This document shows, in pieces, positions 21,480-30,372 of a DNA stretch of 64,000 bases. This stretch comes from Corynebacterium crudilactis. Lineage in GTDB: Bacteria > Actinomycetota > Actinomycetes > Mycobacteriales > Mycobacteriaceae. A model generated the notes under the pieces. That model was not told the DNA's origin, ran no database searches, and was given only the letters and a program-made list of their open reading frames with translations. A program made the translations under genes and the position numbers. The first letter of the stretch is position 1. Each line of letters opens with the position of its first letter. Where the stretch lies: positions 2,617,358-2,681,357 of the forward strand of contig NZ_CP015622.1 of the NCBI RefSeq assembly GCF_001643015.1, read 5' to 3'.

Positions 21480-23060
21480 TTATGGCAAAATCTTGAACAT
21501 TTTACCCAGCTTCAACGCCGTAGCGGCGGTATCTGAATAAACCTTCCGCGGTATCTTTGCAGGTCCTCGCATCGATATCCAGCGTTGCTCTGCCACATTC
21601 TTAATTTCTGTGTACTTTAAAATTCCCTCAGCGCCATGTCTCCGTCCCAACCCCGATTGCTTCATGCCGCCTGAAGGTGTGGACACACTAGCCCACGTTG
21701 CGGCATAGCCATCATTGATTCCAACAGCTCCCGCTCTCAATCGCCGAGCCACCCAGTTTCCCGTATCACTCGCGGCAAATACGGAAGCATTCAAGCCATA
21801 AGAAGTGGCATTCGCCTTTTCTATCGCCTGTTCCAGTGACGCGACCTTTTCGACAAACACCACTGGCCCAAATACTTCTTCCGTACGCAAAGCCGTATGT
21901 TCCGCAACATCTACCAAGACCGTTGGTTCATAGAAATACGGACCTAAATCTGCTCGCGCTTTTCCACCGCACAATACGTTTGCGCCTTCTGCCCTAGCTT
22001 GCTCAACAAACTGCGACACCCGCGCCACATGGGTTTCACTAATCAACGAACCCATCGCATATTTCCAGTCAAACCCAGCCCCCAAAGGCATTGCTTTAAC
22101 AGCCTCCACAAAACGAGTAACTACCTCGTCATAGACTTCTTCTTCAACATAGATGCGCTCAATCGACACACAGAGTTGCCCAGAATTAGAGAAACACGCA
22201 TGTGGAAGATCGGCTATGACCTTGTCTAAGTCAGCATCTTTAGACACAATCAAGGGGTTTTTACCGCCCAATTCGGCAGAGAACCCCACCAAACGCTCCC
22301 CCATTTGGCGTCCAAGAATCCGGCCAGTTGCTGTTGAGCCCGTGAACATAAGAAAATCACACTGCTTCGCAATTTCCCCACCCACAACTTCACCGGAGCC
22401 AGTAACAACTTGCATCAGTTCAGCCGGAAGCCCTGCCTCAATGAGCAAATGCACCATGATCAGGCAAGAAAACGGTGTCGCAAGATCTGGTTTAGCAACC
22501 ACTCCATTGCCAGCTAGCAGAGCTGGAACTGCATCAGAAATCCCCAGTGTCAGTGGATAATTCCACGGGGTAATCTGCCCCACCACCCCCTTTGGAACAT
22601 GCTGCTGCATATTTTTCGTCACTATTGGCAAAGCCCCTGGATGCTTCTTATCCGATAGGAACTTCTCTGCTTTATTGGCGTAATAGCGGGTGGTAATAGC
22701 AACATCTAACACTTCATCGGCTGCCGACGCCCGGTTCTTTCCAGTCTCCAGCTGCACGAAATCCATCAACAGCTCACGGTTTTTCAACACCAGATCATGG
22801 AATTTCAAGAAAATTCTTTTACGCTCAGACATCGGCATTTCTGCCCACAGCTTCTGTGCGCCTCTGGAGAGCTGAAAAGCTCGACTCACGTCTTGCGCAT
22901 CCCCCACCAACACCTCACCAATTACTTCACCAGTAAACGGTGCGTCAACGCTTACTCTCTCAGCCACATCCGCTGAGGAAGATTTCATATTGGTAGTGAG
23001 ATTGAGAAGCTGTTGATGGAGTTCTGCCGGCAGTACTCCGAGTTTAAGACGTGAGTGCAT
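21480..23060 (-). CDS. gabD: NAD(P)-dependent succinate-semialdehyde dehydrogenase-type aldehyde dehydrogenase
   Basis: A 526-residue aldehyde dehydrogenase. Conserved elements: PWNYPLTLGI (cofactor-site region), FTGSTATGR (Rossmann GxTxxG), the general base Glu in SAELGGKNPLIV and the nucleophilic Cys in NSGQLCVSIERI, spaced as in the ALDH superfamily, and EEVFGPVVFVE near the C-terminus. Assignment to succinate semialdehyde rests on resemblance to corynebacterial GabD-type enzymes; other aldehydes are possible. It follows the TetR gene by 58 bases on the same strand, so it may be under TetR control together with the divergent membrane protein. Confidence 0.85.
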   Translation of the reverse strand: MHSRLKLGVLPAELHQQLLNLTTNMKSSSADVAERVSVDAPFTGEVIGEVLVGDAQDVSRAFQLSRGAQKLWAEMPMSERKRIFLKFHDLVLKNRELLMDFVQLETGKNRASAADEVLDVAITTRYYANKAEKFLSDKKHPGALPIVTKNMQQHVPKGVVGQITPWNYPLTLGISDAVPALLAGNGVVAKPDLATPFSCLIMVHLLIEAGLPAELMQVVTGSGEVVGGEIAKQCDFLMFTGSTATGRILGRQMGERLVGFSAELGGKNPLIVSKDADLDKVIADLPHACFSNSGQLCVSIERIYVEEEVYDEVVTRFVEAVKAMPLGAGFDWKYAMGSLISETHVARVSQFVEQARAEGANVLCGGKARADLGPYFYEPTVLVDVAEHTALRTEEVFGPVVFVEKVASLEQAIEKANATSYGLNASVFAASDTGNWVARRLRAGAVGINDGYAATWASVSTPSGGMKQSGLGRRHGAEGILKYTEIKNVAEQRWISMRGPAKIPRKVYSDTAATALKLGKMFKILP

Positions 23061-23118
23061 TATTTCATTCTGCTTTCTACCAGTACGCGATCAGCTGCTG
23101 GCTCCTATTTGAGAGATT

Positions 23119-23703
23119 TCACTCCCCAAGGTTTTTCTTCGCCGTTGCTTCTAATCCTGCCATAAAGTTTTCTACTGCCCAGCTGGAATATCCTGGCACC
23201 ATCTCGGTCACTTTCTCCGGCAGCGGACGCGATACACTGCCCAATCCAAGATGGAACTGTAAAGGTGTTAATTCTTCGGAGACATATCCATGCATGGTTG
23301 CCTTTTTAAGTAGTGAAGCTAAAAGATCTTGGAGATCATCCAGAAGAATTGTTCGAATTGCTACAGCTTCAGGATCTTCAGCAAGCGCGACAATAATGCT
23401 ATCTTTGAGCAAAACCGCTGCCATTTCCGCTAATTGAATAACTGCCTCCCGCCATGCTGCACGTGGATCTGATTCCCAACGCACTTCATTTTTCATCAAT
23501 ATCGCGCTGGCATCACCCAGTATTTTCGGCATAACAGCCTTTAACAGCTCAAATTTCGTTGGAAAATGGCGATGAACAGTAGCAACACCGACGCTCGCTT
23601 CAGCTGCGATTTGCCGAAAAGAAATATCAATTCCTTCCCGAAGAATCAACTCTTTTGCAGCTTGTGCGATTATTTCTCGCTTTGCTTGTGCATCTGCGCG
23701 CAT
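23119..23703 (-). CDS. TetR family transcriptional regulator
   Basis: A 194-residue repressor. The helix-turn-helix is the N-terminal KREIIAQAAKELILREGIDISFRQIAAEASVGVATVHRHFPTKFELLKAV segment (about 7-56), a textbook TetR pattern. The C-terminal ligand-binding half resembles the SbtR/AcrR-like subgroup but has no identifiable ligand. Two palindromes in the 90-base divergent gap (23727-23745 and 23752-23772) are likely its operators. It probably controls the divergent membrane-protein gene, itself and the downstream dehydrogenase. Confidence 0.92.
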   Translation of the reverse strand: MRADAQAKREIIAQAAKELILREGIDISFRQIAAEASVGVATVHRHFPTKFELLKAVMPKILGDASAILMKNEVRWESDPRAAWREAVIQLAEMAAVLLKDSIIVALAEDPEAVAIRTILLDDLQDLLASLLKKATMHGYVSEELTPLQFHLGLGSVSRPLPEKVTEMVPGYSSWAVENFMAGLEATAKKNLGE

Positions 23704-23726
23704 GTTTCCCCTTGCCTAAAAGCTAA

Positions 23727-23745
23727 ATGGAATGATATGTTCCAT
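23727..23745. promoter_or_regulatory. Probable TetR operator 1
   Basis: ATGGAATGATATGTTCCAT has perfect 6-bp arms (ATGGAA/TTCCAT) around 7 bases. It shares the GGAA...TTCC core with operator 2, whose centre is 26 bp away, and lies 24 bases before the TetR start. Confidence 0.75.
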
Positions 23746-23751
23746 TTATTA

Positions 23752-23772
23752 AGTGGAACAAAGTGTTCCACT
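23752..23772. promoter_or_regulatory. Probable TetR operator 2
   Basis: The arms AGTGGAACA (23752-23760) and TGTTCCACT (23764-23772) are exact reverse complements around AAG, giving a 21-bp palindrome. It is 22 bases before the divergent membrane-protein start, where a bound repressor would block initiation. Confidence 0.8.
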
Positions 23773-23793
23773 CAGTCTAGTTGAGGAGCAACC

Positions 23794-24797
23794 ATGACAC
23801 CAGCAGACCCCGCTGAGAAAAACCCCTGGGTCAAAGTTCTAGCACTCAGTTTTGGCATTCCAGTTGTCATCGCCCTAATGCTCTTTGCATTCCTGGCACC
23901 ATCCACCGCCTCAGGAGCCAAAGATCTCCCCCTTGCAGTTTCTGCCCCCGCCCCGTAGCTGAACAACTAAAAACTAATCTTGATGCCCAGCTACCTGGAG
24001 CATTCGACGTTCAGGAGTACACATCTGCGGACGATGTGAAAGATGAAATTTCCACACGCGCCGTAATCGGCGGCATAGCAATTAATCCAGAAGCACAAAC
24101 CACAACGGTGTACACCGCTTCCGGAAACGGTTCTCCCTATACCGCGATTCTCACCCAGTTAGCCACAGGACTCCAAACTCAAGGCCAGCAAGTAACCGTA
24201 GAAGAACTCGCACCTCTAAGTGAAAATGATCCCCAAGGAGCCGGTATTGCAGTCCTCGGACTACCACTAGCATTTGGCGGCATGATTTCCGCAGCTCTCC
24301 TCACACTGCTCCTTAAGGGACACTCCTGGAGAAAACTTATCGGATCCCTAGCAATCAGCATCATTGCAGGCTTCGTTGTCACAGGCATCATGTACTACGG
24401 CTATAACCTCTTCTCTGCAGAGTCTTCATTCTGGGCCATTAGTGCCACGATCAGCCTTGGCATTGCAGCAACATCCCTTCTAGTGACAGGACTCGGCGCA
24501 CTCATTGGCATCCCAGGAGTCGGACTCGGCGCAATACTGACAATTTTCATTGCAAACCCATTATCCGGCCTTGCCACTGGCTGGTGGTGGCTACCGAAAC
24601 CATGGGGCATCATCGGCCAATATCTCCCCATCGGAGCGACTGGAGACCTACTACGCTCAGCAGCATTCTTCGATGGAAATGGAGGCACCAGATCGCTCGC
24701 CGTGCTAGCGTGCTGGGCAATAATCGGTGCGATCTTCATCATTTCCAGCAGCTTCCTTCGCAAAAACATTTCCGAAAAAGAGGCAGCAGCCGCTTAA
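23794..24797 (+). pseudogene. Multi-TM membrane protein gene interrupted by a -1 frameshift (ABC-2/YhgE-Pip-like)
   Basis: From ATG 23794 (after TTGAGGAG) the frame reads a membrane helix (VLALSFGIPVVIALMLFAFL) and GAKDLPLAVS, then hits TAG at the C-rich run near 23945-23955. In the next frame the protein continues seamlessly (VAEQLKTNLDAQLPGAFDVQ) through an extracytoplasmic domain and five or six helices to 24797. One base appears missing in GCCCCCGCCCCG. Repaired, it would have about 334 residues, with one N-terminal helix, an external domain and a C-terminal helix bundle, resembling ABC-2-type or YhgE/Pip-like proteins. It may be a real pseudogene, a phase-variable tract or a sequencing error; an intact TetR gene and operators argue for recent change. 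A GTG at 24036 could restart the second half. Confidence 0.8.
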
Positions 24798-24808
24798 GCA
24801 TAACAACC

Positions 24809-24855
24809 AAAAGTGCCTTGGCTCAGTAATTTCTCCACTGAGCCAAGGCACTTTT
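24809..24855. terminator. Bidirectional terminator between the broken membrane gene and ppk2
   Basis: AAAAGTGCCTTGGCTCAG and CTGAGCCAAGGCACTTTT form a perfect 18-bp stem around an 11-base loop, with A and T runs at the ends. Confidence 0.95.
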
Positions 24856-24873
24856 AGATTTAAAACCTAAGAC

Positions 24874-25773
24874 TTAATCACCGATCTGATCGCGCCCACG
24901 AAGCACAATCTTTGGATCAGGAACGCCAACAAGTTCATAATCTTTGTCGGTGTAATCAAACTTAGACAAGACATAACGCATCGCATTAATACGAGCACGC
25001 TTCTTGTCATTCGACTTGATAGTGATCCATGGAGACTCATCAGTGTCGGTGTAACGGAACTGTTCTTCCTTTGCACGGGTGTAATCATCCCAACGATCAA
25101 GTGAAGCCAAGTCCATCGGGGAAAGTTTCCACTGACGAACCGGATCAACCTGACGAATCGCAAAACGAGTGCGCTGCTCCTTGCGGGTCACAGAAAACCA
25201 GAACTTGGTCAAGCTGATACCAGAGCCAAGGATCATGTTCTCTAGCATCGGAACTTCACGTAGGAACTCAGCATGCTGTGATTCCGTACAAAATCCCATC
25301 ACGCGCTCCACGCCTGAGCGGTTGTACCAAGAGCGGTCAAAGAAAACAATCTCGCCTGCAGATGGGAATTTTTCAATATAACGCTGGAAGTACCAGGAAG
25401 TGGACTCACGTGGGGAAGGCTTTTCCAACGCCACAGTTCGTGCTCCACGAGGGTTAAGGTGCTCATTAAAGCGCTTAATGGTGCCACCCTTACCAGCGGC
25501 GTCACGGCCCTCAAACAAAATGATGTGGCGCTGGCCAGTTTCCTTAGTCCAGTTCTGCCACTTAAGGAGCTCAATCTGGAGGGAACGCTTTACCTTTTCA
25601 TAGTCTTCGCGAGTAACGCGGTCCTCATAGGGAAAACCTTCTCGCCATGTTTCGATAGCAGTGCCATCTGGACGAAGAAGTACCGGATCATCTTCATCCG
25701 AGTCATCGACTACATAGCCTTCAATTTGGGCAAGATCGATAACGGGAAGATCATTTTCGTGGGATTCAGCCAT
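24874..25773 (-). CDS. ppk2B: Polyphosphate kinase 2
   Basis: Class II polyphosphate kinase that transfers phosphate between polyphosphate and nucleotides, in corynebacteria a main enzyme of polyP granule metabolism. The 299-residue protein has Walker A GRDAAGKG (about 89-96), Walker B-like FFDRSWYNRSGVE (about 145-157) and the lid segment KFWFSVTRKEQRTRF, all diagnostic of PPK2. An acidic N-terminal extension (DDSDEDD) precedes the core. I chose ATG 25773 because TAGACT lies 7 bases upstream and fits a leaderless transcript; in-frame starts at 25800 and 25791 lack ribosome sites. Its position beside porA matches the C. glutamicum ppk2B locus as I know it. Confidence 0.93.
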   Translation of the reverse strand: MAESHENDLPVIDLAQIEGYVVDDSDEDDPVLLRPDGTAIETWREGFPYEDRVTREDYEKVKRSLQIELLKWQNWTKETGQRHIILFEGRDAAGKGGTIKRFNEHLNPRGARTVALEKPSPRESTSWYFQRYIEKFPSAGEIVFFDRSWYNRSGVERVMGFCTESQHAEFLREVPMLENMILGSGISLTKFWFSVTRKEQRTRFAIRQVDPVRQWKLSPMDLASLDRWDDYTRAKEEQFRYTDTDESPWITIKSNDKKRARINAMRYVLSKFDYTDKDYELVGVPDPKIVLRGRDQIGD

Positions 25774-25780
25774 GCTAAAA

Positions 25781-25786
25781 AGTCTA
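25781..25786 (-). promoter_or_regulatory. Leaderless -10 element of ppk2
   Basis: TAGACT on the minus strand is separated by 7 bases from the ATG at 25773, the spacing expected when transcription starts at or next to the A of the start codon. No Shine-Dalgarno sequence is present. Confidence 0.45.
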
Positions 25787-25877
25787 CTCATACAGGCCAC
25801 ATTCGGCGCGTTAACATGTGGAATTCAATAAGAGACTTCAAAAAATTCATATAACTACCAACATGCTTTAAGCATGC

Positions 25878-25912
25878 AAAAAGCTCTGATTCATAATATG
25901 AATCAGAGCTTT
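25878..25912 (-). terminator. Terminator of the porH-porA transcript
   Basis: AAGCTCTGATTCAT and ATGAATCAGAGCTT form a near-perfect stem with a tiny loop, with A and T runs on either side, 43 bases past the porA stop. It could also serve in the opposite direction. Confidence 0.9.
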
Positions 25913-25955
25913 CAATTTAATCAAGCTACCCCGAAGGGAAAAACTCAATTAATAA

Positions 25956-26090
25956 TTAGAGCAGACCAAGAAGCTTGGAAACTGCCTCTGCCCAAGAGCC
26001 GGAGGCCTTCAGGAACTCGAAACCGTAACCGAAAATGCCGTCGCCGGAAAGGAAAGCAACTTCGCCGAGAACTTCGTAAATCTTATCCAT
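25956..26090 (-). CDS. porA: Outer-membrane (mycomembrane) channel subunit PorA
   Basis: A 44-residue peptide, MDKIYEVLGEVAFLSGDGIF then GYGFEFLKASGSWAEAVSKLLGLL. It lacks a signal peptide and forms a short amphipathic helix, as known for corynebacterial PorA. In C. glutamicum PorA and PorH together form the major cation-selective cell-wall channel and are O-mycoloylated on serine; Ser15, Ser30, Ser32 and Ser39 are the candidates here. AAGGAG lies 8 bases before the ATG. It follows porH by 82 bases and ends at a strong terminator. It is clearly diverged from the 45-residue C. glutamicum PorA I remember, sharing the YEFLG-like opening and GLL ending. Confidence 0.92.
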   Translation of the reverse strand: MDKIYEVLGEVAFLSGDGIFGYGFEFLKASGSWAEAVSKLLGLL

Positions 26091-26172
26091 TTTAATTCTC
26101 CTTTAAAGAATTGATTTAAGGTGCAAAGGTGAAAGGCTGCGGCTTTACCTAACAGCCAAATCAATTGTTGTC

Positions 26173-26346
26173 TTAGTTAGACAGAGCTTCGAAGCCACCC
26201 TGAGTAGCCTCAGAGATGTCACCGATGTTGTCGAAGAAGTAAAGAATGCTACCGAGAAGCTCAGGAATGCTCTGCAGAGCGGTTCCGATGTTCTTGCCGA
26301 AGGTAGCGTAATCGGACAGGTTGTCCTTAAGAAGGGAAAGATCCAT
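26173..26346 (-). CDS. porH: Outer-membrane channel subunit PorH
   Basis: A 57-residue peptide beginning MDLSLLKDNLSDYATFGKNI and ending TQGGFEALSN, without signal peptide. MDLSLLKD, FGxNIGTALQSIP and the FFDN segment match PorH of C. glutamicum as I know it. PorH pairs with PorA to make the mycomembrane channel and is O-mycoloylated at a serine (Ser56 in C. glutamicum by my memory; here Ser56 is also serine). AAGGAG sits 8 bases before the ATG. It is the first gene of the porH-porA transcript. Confidence 0.94.
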   Translation of the reverse strand: MDLSLLKDNLSDYATFGKNIGTALQSIPELLGSILYFFDNIGDISEATQGGFEALSN

Positions 26347-26423
26347 GAGAGGTCTCCTTGAGAGGACCAGCAAAAGAGCTGGTGATGGTTGCCAGTTTGC
26401 TGACGCCCTCAGGACGTCACTCA

Positions 26424-26454
26424 ATTATTCAATCACATTTTGGCAACACGTCAA
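26424..26454 (-). promoter_or_regulatory. Possible porH promoter
   Basis: On the minus strand TTGACG (26454-26449) and AATAAT (26429-26424) are separated by 19 bases, about 78 bases upstream of the porH start. The spacing is long, so the call is tentative. Confidence 0.3.
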
Positions 26455-26847
26455 GGCGAAACGATAAATTTTCTCAGCCCTCTTTCCAGCCAAAGCCAGT
26501 AAAGATTTATTTATTGAAAATTTCCCGAAATACTCCATGAGCTGGAGATACAATGGTTCCTTAGATGAATTAAAAGGAAACTTTTCAGCAAAATTGCATG
26601 ATGGTGTAACACTACTTAACTACAGCTCGATTAAAGCGAAACTTCAAAAAATTAACTCAGATAAGCGCCCCCGTTCAGGGGTAAATTGCAAGGCCAGCTA
26701 AGTGTAGCGGTCGAAAAATGAGTGTGTTCTTGATCATTTTTAAACGAATTTGAGATGTCTACCGGGTGAACTTTAGATTGCATTGCCCGGCGCGGGGAAT
26801 CCCACAATGACGGTGGCAGACGTCGAAAAGCAATGTTTTTAGGCACG
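26455..26847. other. Intergenic region between porH and groEL
   Basis: About 390 AT-rich bases without a convincing gene. A 54-codon plus-strand frame (ATG 26537 to TAA 26701) exists but has no ribosome site and no resemblance I recognise. CCCC-GTTCA-GGGG at 26669-26681 could form a small hairpin. The porH promoter probably reaches into its left part. Confidence 0.4.
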
Positions 26848-26881
26848 CAAAAGCCCTCCCGCATTGTGGTGCGAGAGGGCT
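26848..26881 (-). terminator. Terminator of groEL
   Basis: On the minus strand AGCCCTCTCGC and GCGGGAGGGCT pair with one mismatch around an 8-base loop, followed by TTTTGC. It starts 26 bases after the groEL stop. Confidence 0.9.
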
Positions 26882-26906
26882 AGTGAGAGTTGCAGCGTGG
26901 AAAGGC

Positions 26907-28646
<1,740 letters not shown>

Positions 28647-28674
28647 TCACCCACCAAGCAGTTGATGATCATTA

Positions 28675-28701
28675 TTGGCACTCTAATTAGCTGAGTGCTA
28701 A
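28675..28701. promoter_or_regulatory. CIRCE element 1 (HrcA operator) of groEL
   Basis: TTGGCACTC, nine bases, GAGTGCTAA: one mismatch from the canonical TTAGCACTC-N9-GAGTGCTAA. It lies about 122 bases upstream of groEL. Confidence 0.92.
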
Positions 28702-28709
28702 CTACTTTT

Positions 28710-28736
28710 CTAGCACTCTAGGGGTGCGAGTGCAAG
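28710..28736. promoter_or_regulatory. CIRCE element 2 of groEL
   Basis: CTAGCACTC, nine bases, GAGTGCAAG. The TAGCACTC and GAGTGC cores are intact while the outer bases are degenerate. Its spacing from element 1 is one CIRCE length, as in other actinobacterial groEL promoters. Confidence 0.8.
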
Positions 28737-28846
28737 GTGCAGAGGATTCTTCAACCTCTTCTTCGACCCCAGAAAACCGCTTATTTACTCATTGTCTTTT
28801 TATTGGCCATTTCGCAGTCCTCACAGCGGTTAACTGCTAATTAAAG

Positions 28847-28885
28847 AAAAGAGGGGTTCAGCTTGGCCAACAAGCTGAACCCCTC
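28847..28885 (-). terminator. Terminator of the GTPase/tubulin-like operon
   Basis: On the minus strand GAGGGGTTCAGCTTG (28885-28871) and CAAGCTGAACCCCTC (28865-28851) form a perfect 15-bp stem around a 5-base loop, followed by TTTTCTTT. It lies 55 bases beyond the last gene of the long operon. Confidence 0.92.
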
Positions 28886-28939
28886 ACCATCTCAAGGCTC
28901 TTTAAGATCTACATCTCCTAAAAGACTCTCCTAGTAGTT

Positions 28940-29122
28940 TTAGTAAAGAGTCCAGAAAAGCACCATCAGAAGCGTAATGATTACAACGACTAGGATGCCT
29001 GAGCCAACCCACGCAATTGTCGATCGATTGCGTGCACGACGTTTCTCCTGACGCTGAGCCTCATACTCTTCCTCAGCACGAACAGCATCAAGCTTTACAC
29101 CTTCTGAAGACTGAAAATTCAC
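28940..29122 (-). CDS. Small single-pass membrane protein, last gene of the GTPase operon
   Basis: A 60-residue protein: a charged N-terminal half (AEEEYEAQRQEKRRARNRST) and one C-terminal membrane helix (VGSGILVVVIITLLMVLFWTLY). I place the start at GTG 29122, where GTGA overlaps the GTPase stop and GGAGG lies 8 bases upstream; a longer reading from TTG 29137 is less likely. The basic stretch before the helix suggests the N-terminus faces the cytoplasm, so it could dock the soluble operon proteins on the membrane. No family recognised. Confidence 0.75.
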   Translation of the reverse strand: MNFQSSEGVKLDAVRAEEEYEAQRQEKRRARNRSTIAWVGSGILVVVIITLLMVLFWTLY

Positions 29123-30372
29123 TTGAACCACCTCCAAAATCCACGCTTCTTCGGTTCTTCTTGCTGCACAACTTCCTGCTCTTCGCTAGAAACTGCGCCG
29201 TTTATTGCATTATTACCAGCAGCTAATCCTAGAGATGCACCTCGGTTAATTGGTGCACGCAGCGTTGTCGGAGTATCTAGCCCCTCCAACAGCCCAATCT
29301 CAGAGAAGAGCTCTCTCAGTGGGTCAAGGCAACGAAATGGTGCAATGCCGCTGCGGTTAATCCGGTCACCTTCAGGACTCGCACCCAAAGGAGATACTGC
29401 AAATGATTGGAATGGATAAGGATCCCCGCCAGCCAAAGGTTGGTTGAATTGATTAAGCAGGTGCGTTGCATCCAGACACTGCAACATACTACGAATCTCT
29501 AGATCAAGGATCTCACTGGCAGTTCGATCAAAAGGTTCATCCAGCGGAGCACTATCCCTGCGGAAGGTCGCGCCGAAGTTGCTCATCACACGCTGCCAAT
29601 TGACCATATTGGATCCTGTGTAGTGCAGGTGATCTTGGTTTACGTCAGCTAGCTGCTGCATCGTGTCGAATTTAGACATACACAGAGCAATTTTCGGGCG
29701 GTGTTCTGCGCCCAGCACTCGAAGTACGTTTCTTAACACCACCATTGGTCCGTCAGTATCCACCTCATGGGTAGGTACAGAACCTTCTAGCATCTGCCTA
29801 ATACGTGGGACAGACATCGGGTCAAAGAGGAAAAGAATGCGATCCGCGTTCTGGAAAAATTCCAAATCTGACTCACGATCGGAAAAGCTTTCTTCTTGGA
29901 GATCTTCGCCTGCAACATCTCGGAACACTAAGAACAGTCGTTGCTCTGGGTGATTCGATGTAGAAATATCGAAAATGAGGGGGCGCTGCTGGTGCGCATC
30001 CGGGGCAGAAGCTGGAGGAGTCGGTGGTAGAAGTCCCATCTGCTCAAAGAGCGGTTTTTCATACTTCTCTTGGTAGATCCGTCGAGTGTGCTCATCTGCG
30101 AATAAGAAAGATCCACCATTAGCAACTACAAGTTTGCGTAGCAGCTTCACAATCACAGCGATGTACATGCTCTTGCCGGAAGACCGATCGCCTGCCATGG
30201 CGATGGTTAAGGTTCCAGAATTCTGCCAACCATCTGGCAGAGTCGCATCTTGGGAAGTGGCATCAACAAAAGGTGATGATGTTGCTTCTGGATTTGGTAG
30301 TTCTTTGAAGGTGAAAGGACACCTTGTGGGAAGTACTCCAGAGGTTGGTTCTTGAAGATCAGGGGTGGTCAT
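29119..30372 (-). CDS. TRAFAC-type GTPase of the tubulin-like/vWA operon
   Basis: A 417-residue predicted GTPase. P-loop GDRSSGKS at 61-68 (GxxxxGKS), G3-like DVAGED in LVFRDVAGEDLQE near 173, and G4-like SKFD in LCMSKFDTM near 233 support a GTP-binding domain of the TRAFAC type often found beside GAP1 proteins. A Cys near the N-terminus (TRCPFTF) may belong to a short zinc-binding or docking element. The C-terminal 60 residues are low-complexity and end in KKRGFWRWFK, a basic-aromatic patch that could touch membrane. It overlaps its upstream neighbour by ATGA and the downstream small membrane gene by GTGA. Confidence 0.75.
   Translation of the reverse strand: MTTPDLQEPTSGVLPTRCPFTFKELPNPEATSSPFVDATSQDATLPDGWQNSGTLTIAMAGDRSSGKSMYIAVIVKLLRKLVVANGGSFLFADEHTRRIYQEKYEKPLFEQMGLLPPTPPASAPDAHQQRPLIFDISTSNHPEQRLFLVFRDVAGEDLQEESFSDRESDLEFFQNADRILFLFDPMSVPRIRQMLEGSVPTHEVDTDGPMVVLRNVLRVLGAEHRPKIALCMSKFDTMQQLADVNQDHLHYTGSNMVNWQRVMSNFGATFRRDSAPLDEPFDRTASEILDLEIRSMLQCLDATHLLNQFNQPLAGGDPYPFQSFAVSPLGASPEGDRINRSGIAPFRCLDPLRELFSEIGLLEGLDTPTTLRAPINRGASLGLAAGNNAINGAVSSEEQEVVQQEEPKKRGFWRWFK

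Noticed and set aside
23940..23960. Programmed ribosomal frameshifting in the membrane-protein gene
   Set aside because: A slip site of the usual X-XXY-YYZ form with a following stem is not evident, and this protein type is not known to need it; mutation or sequencing error is simpler.
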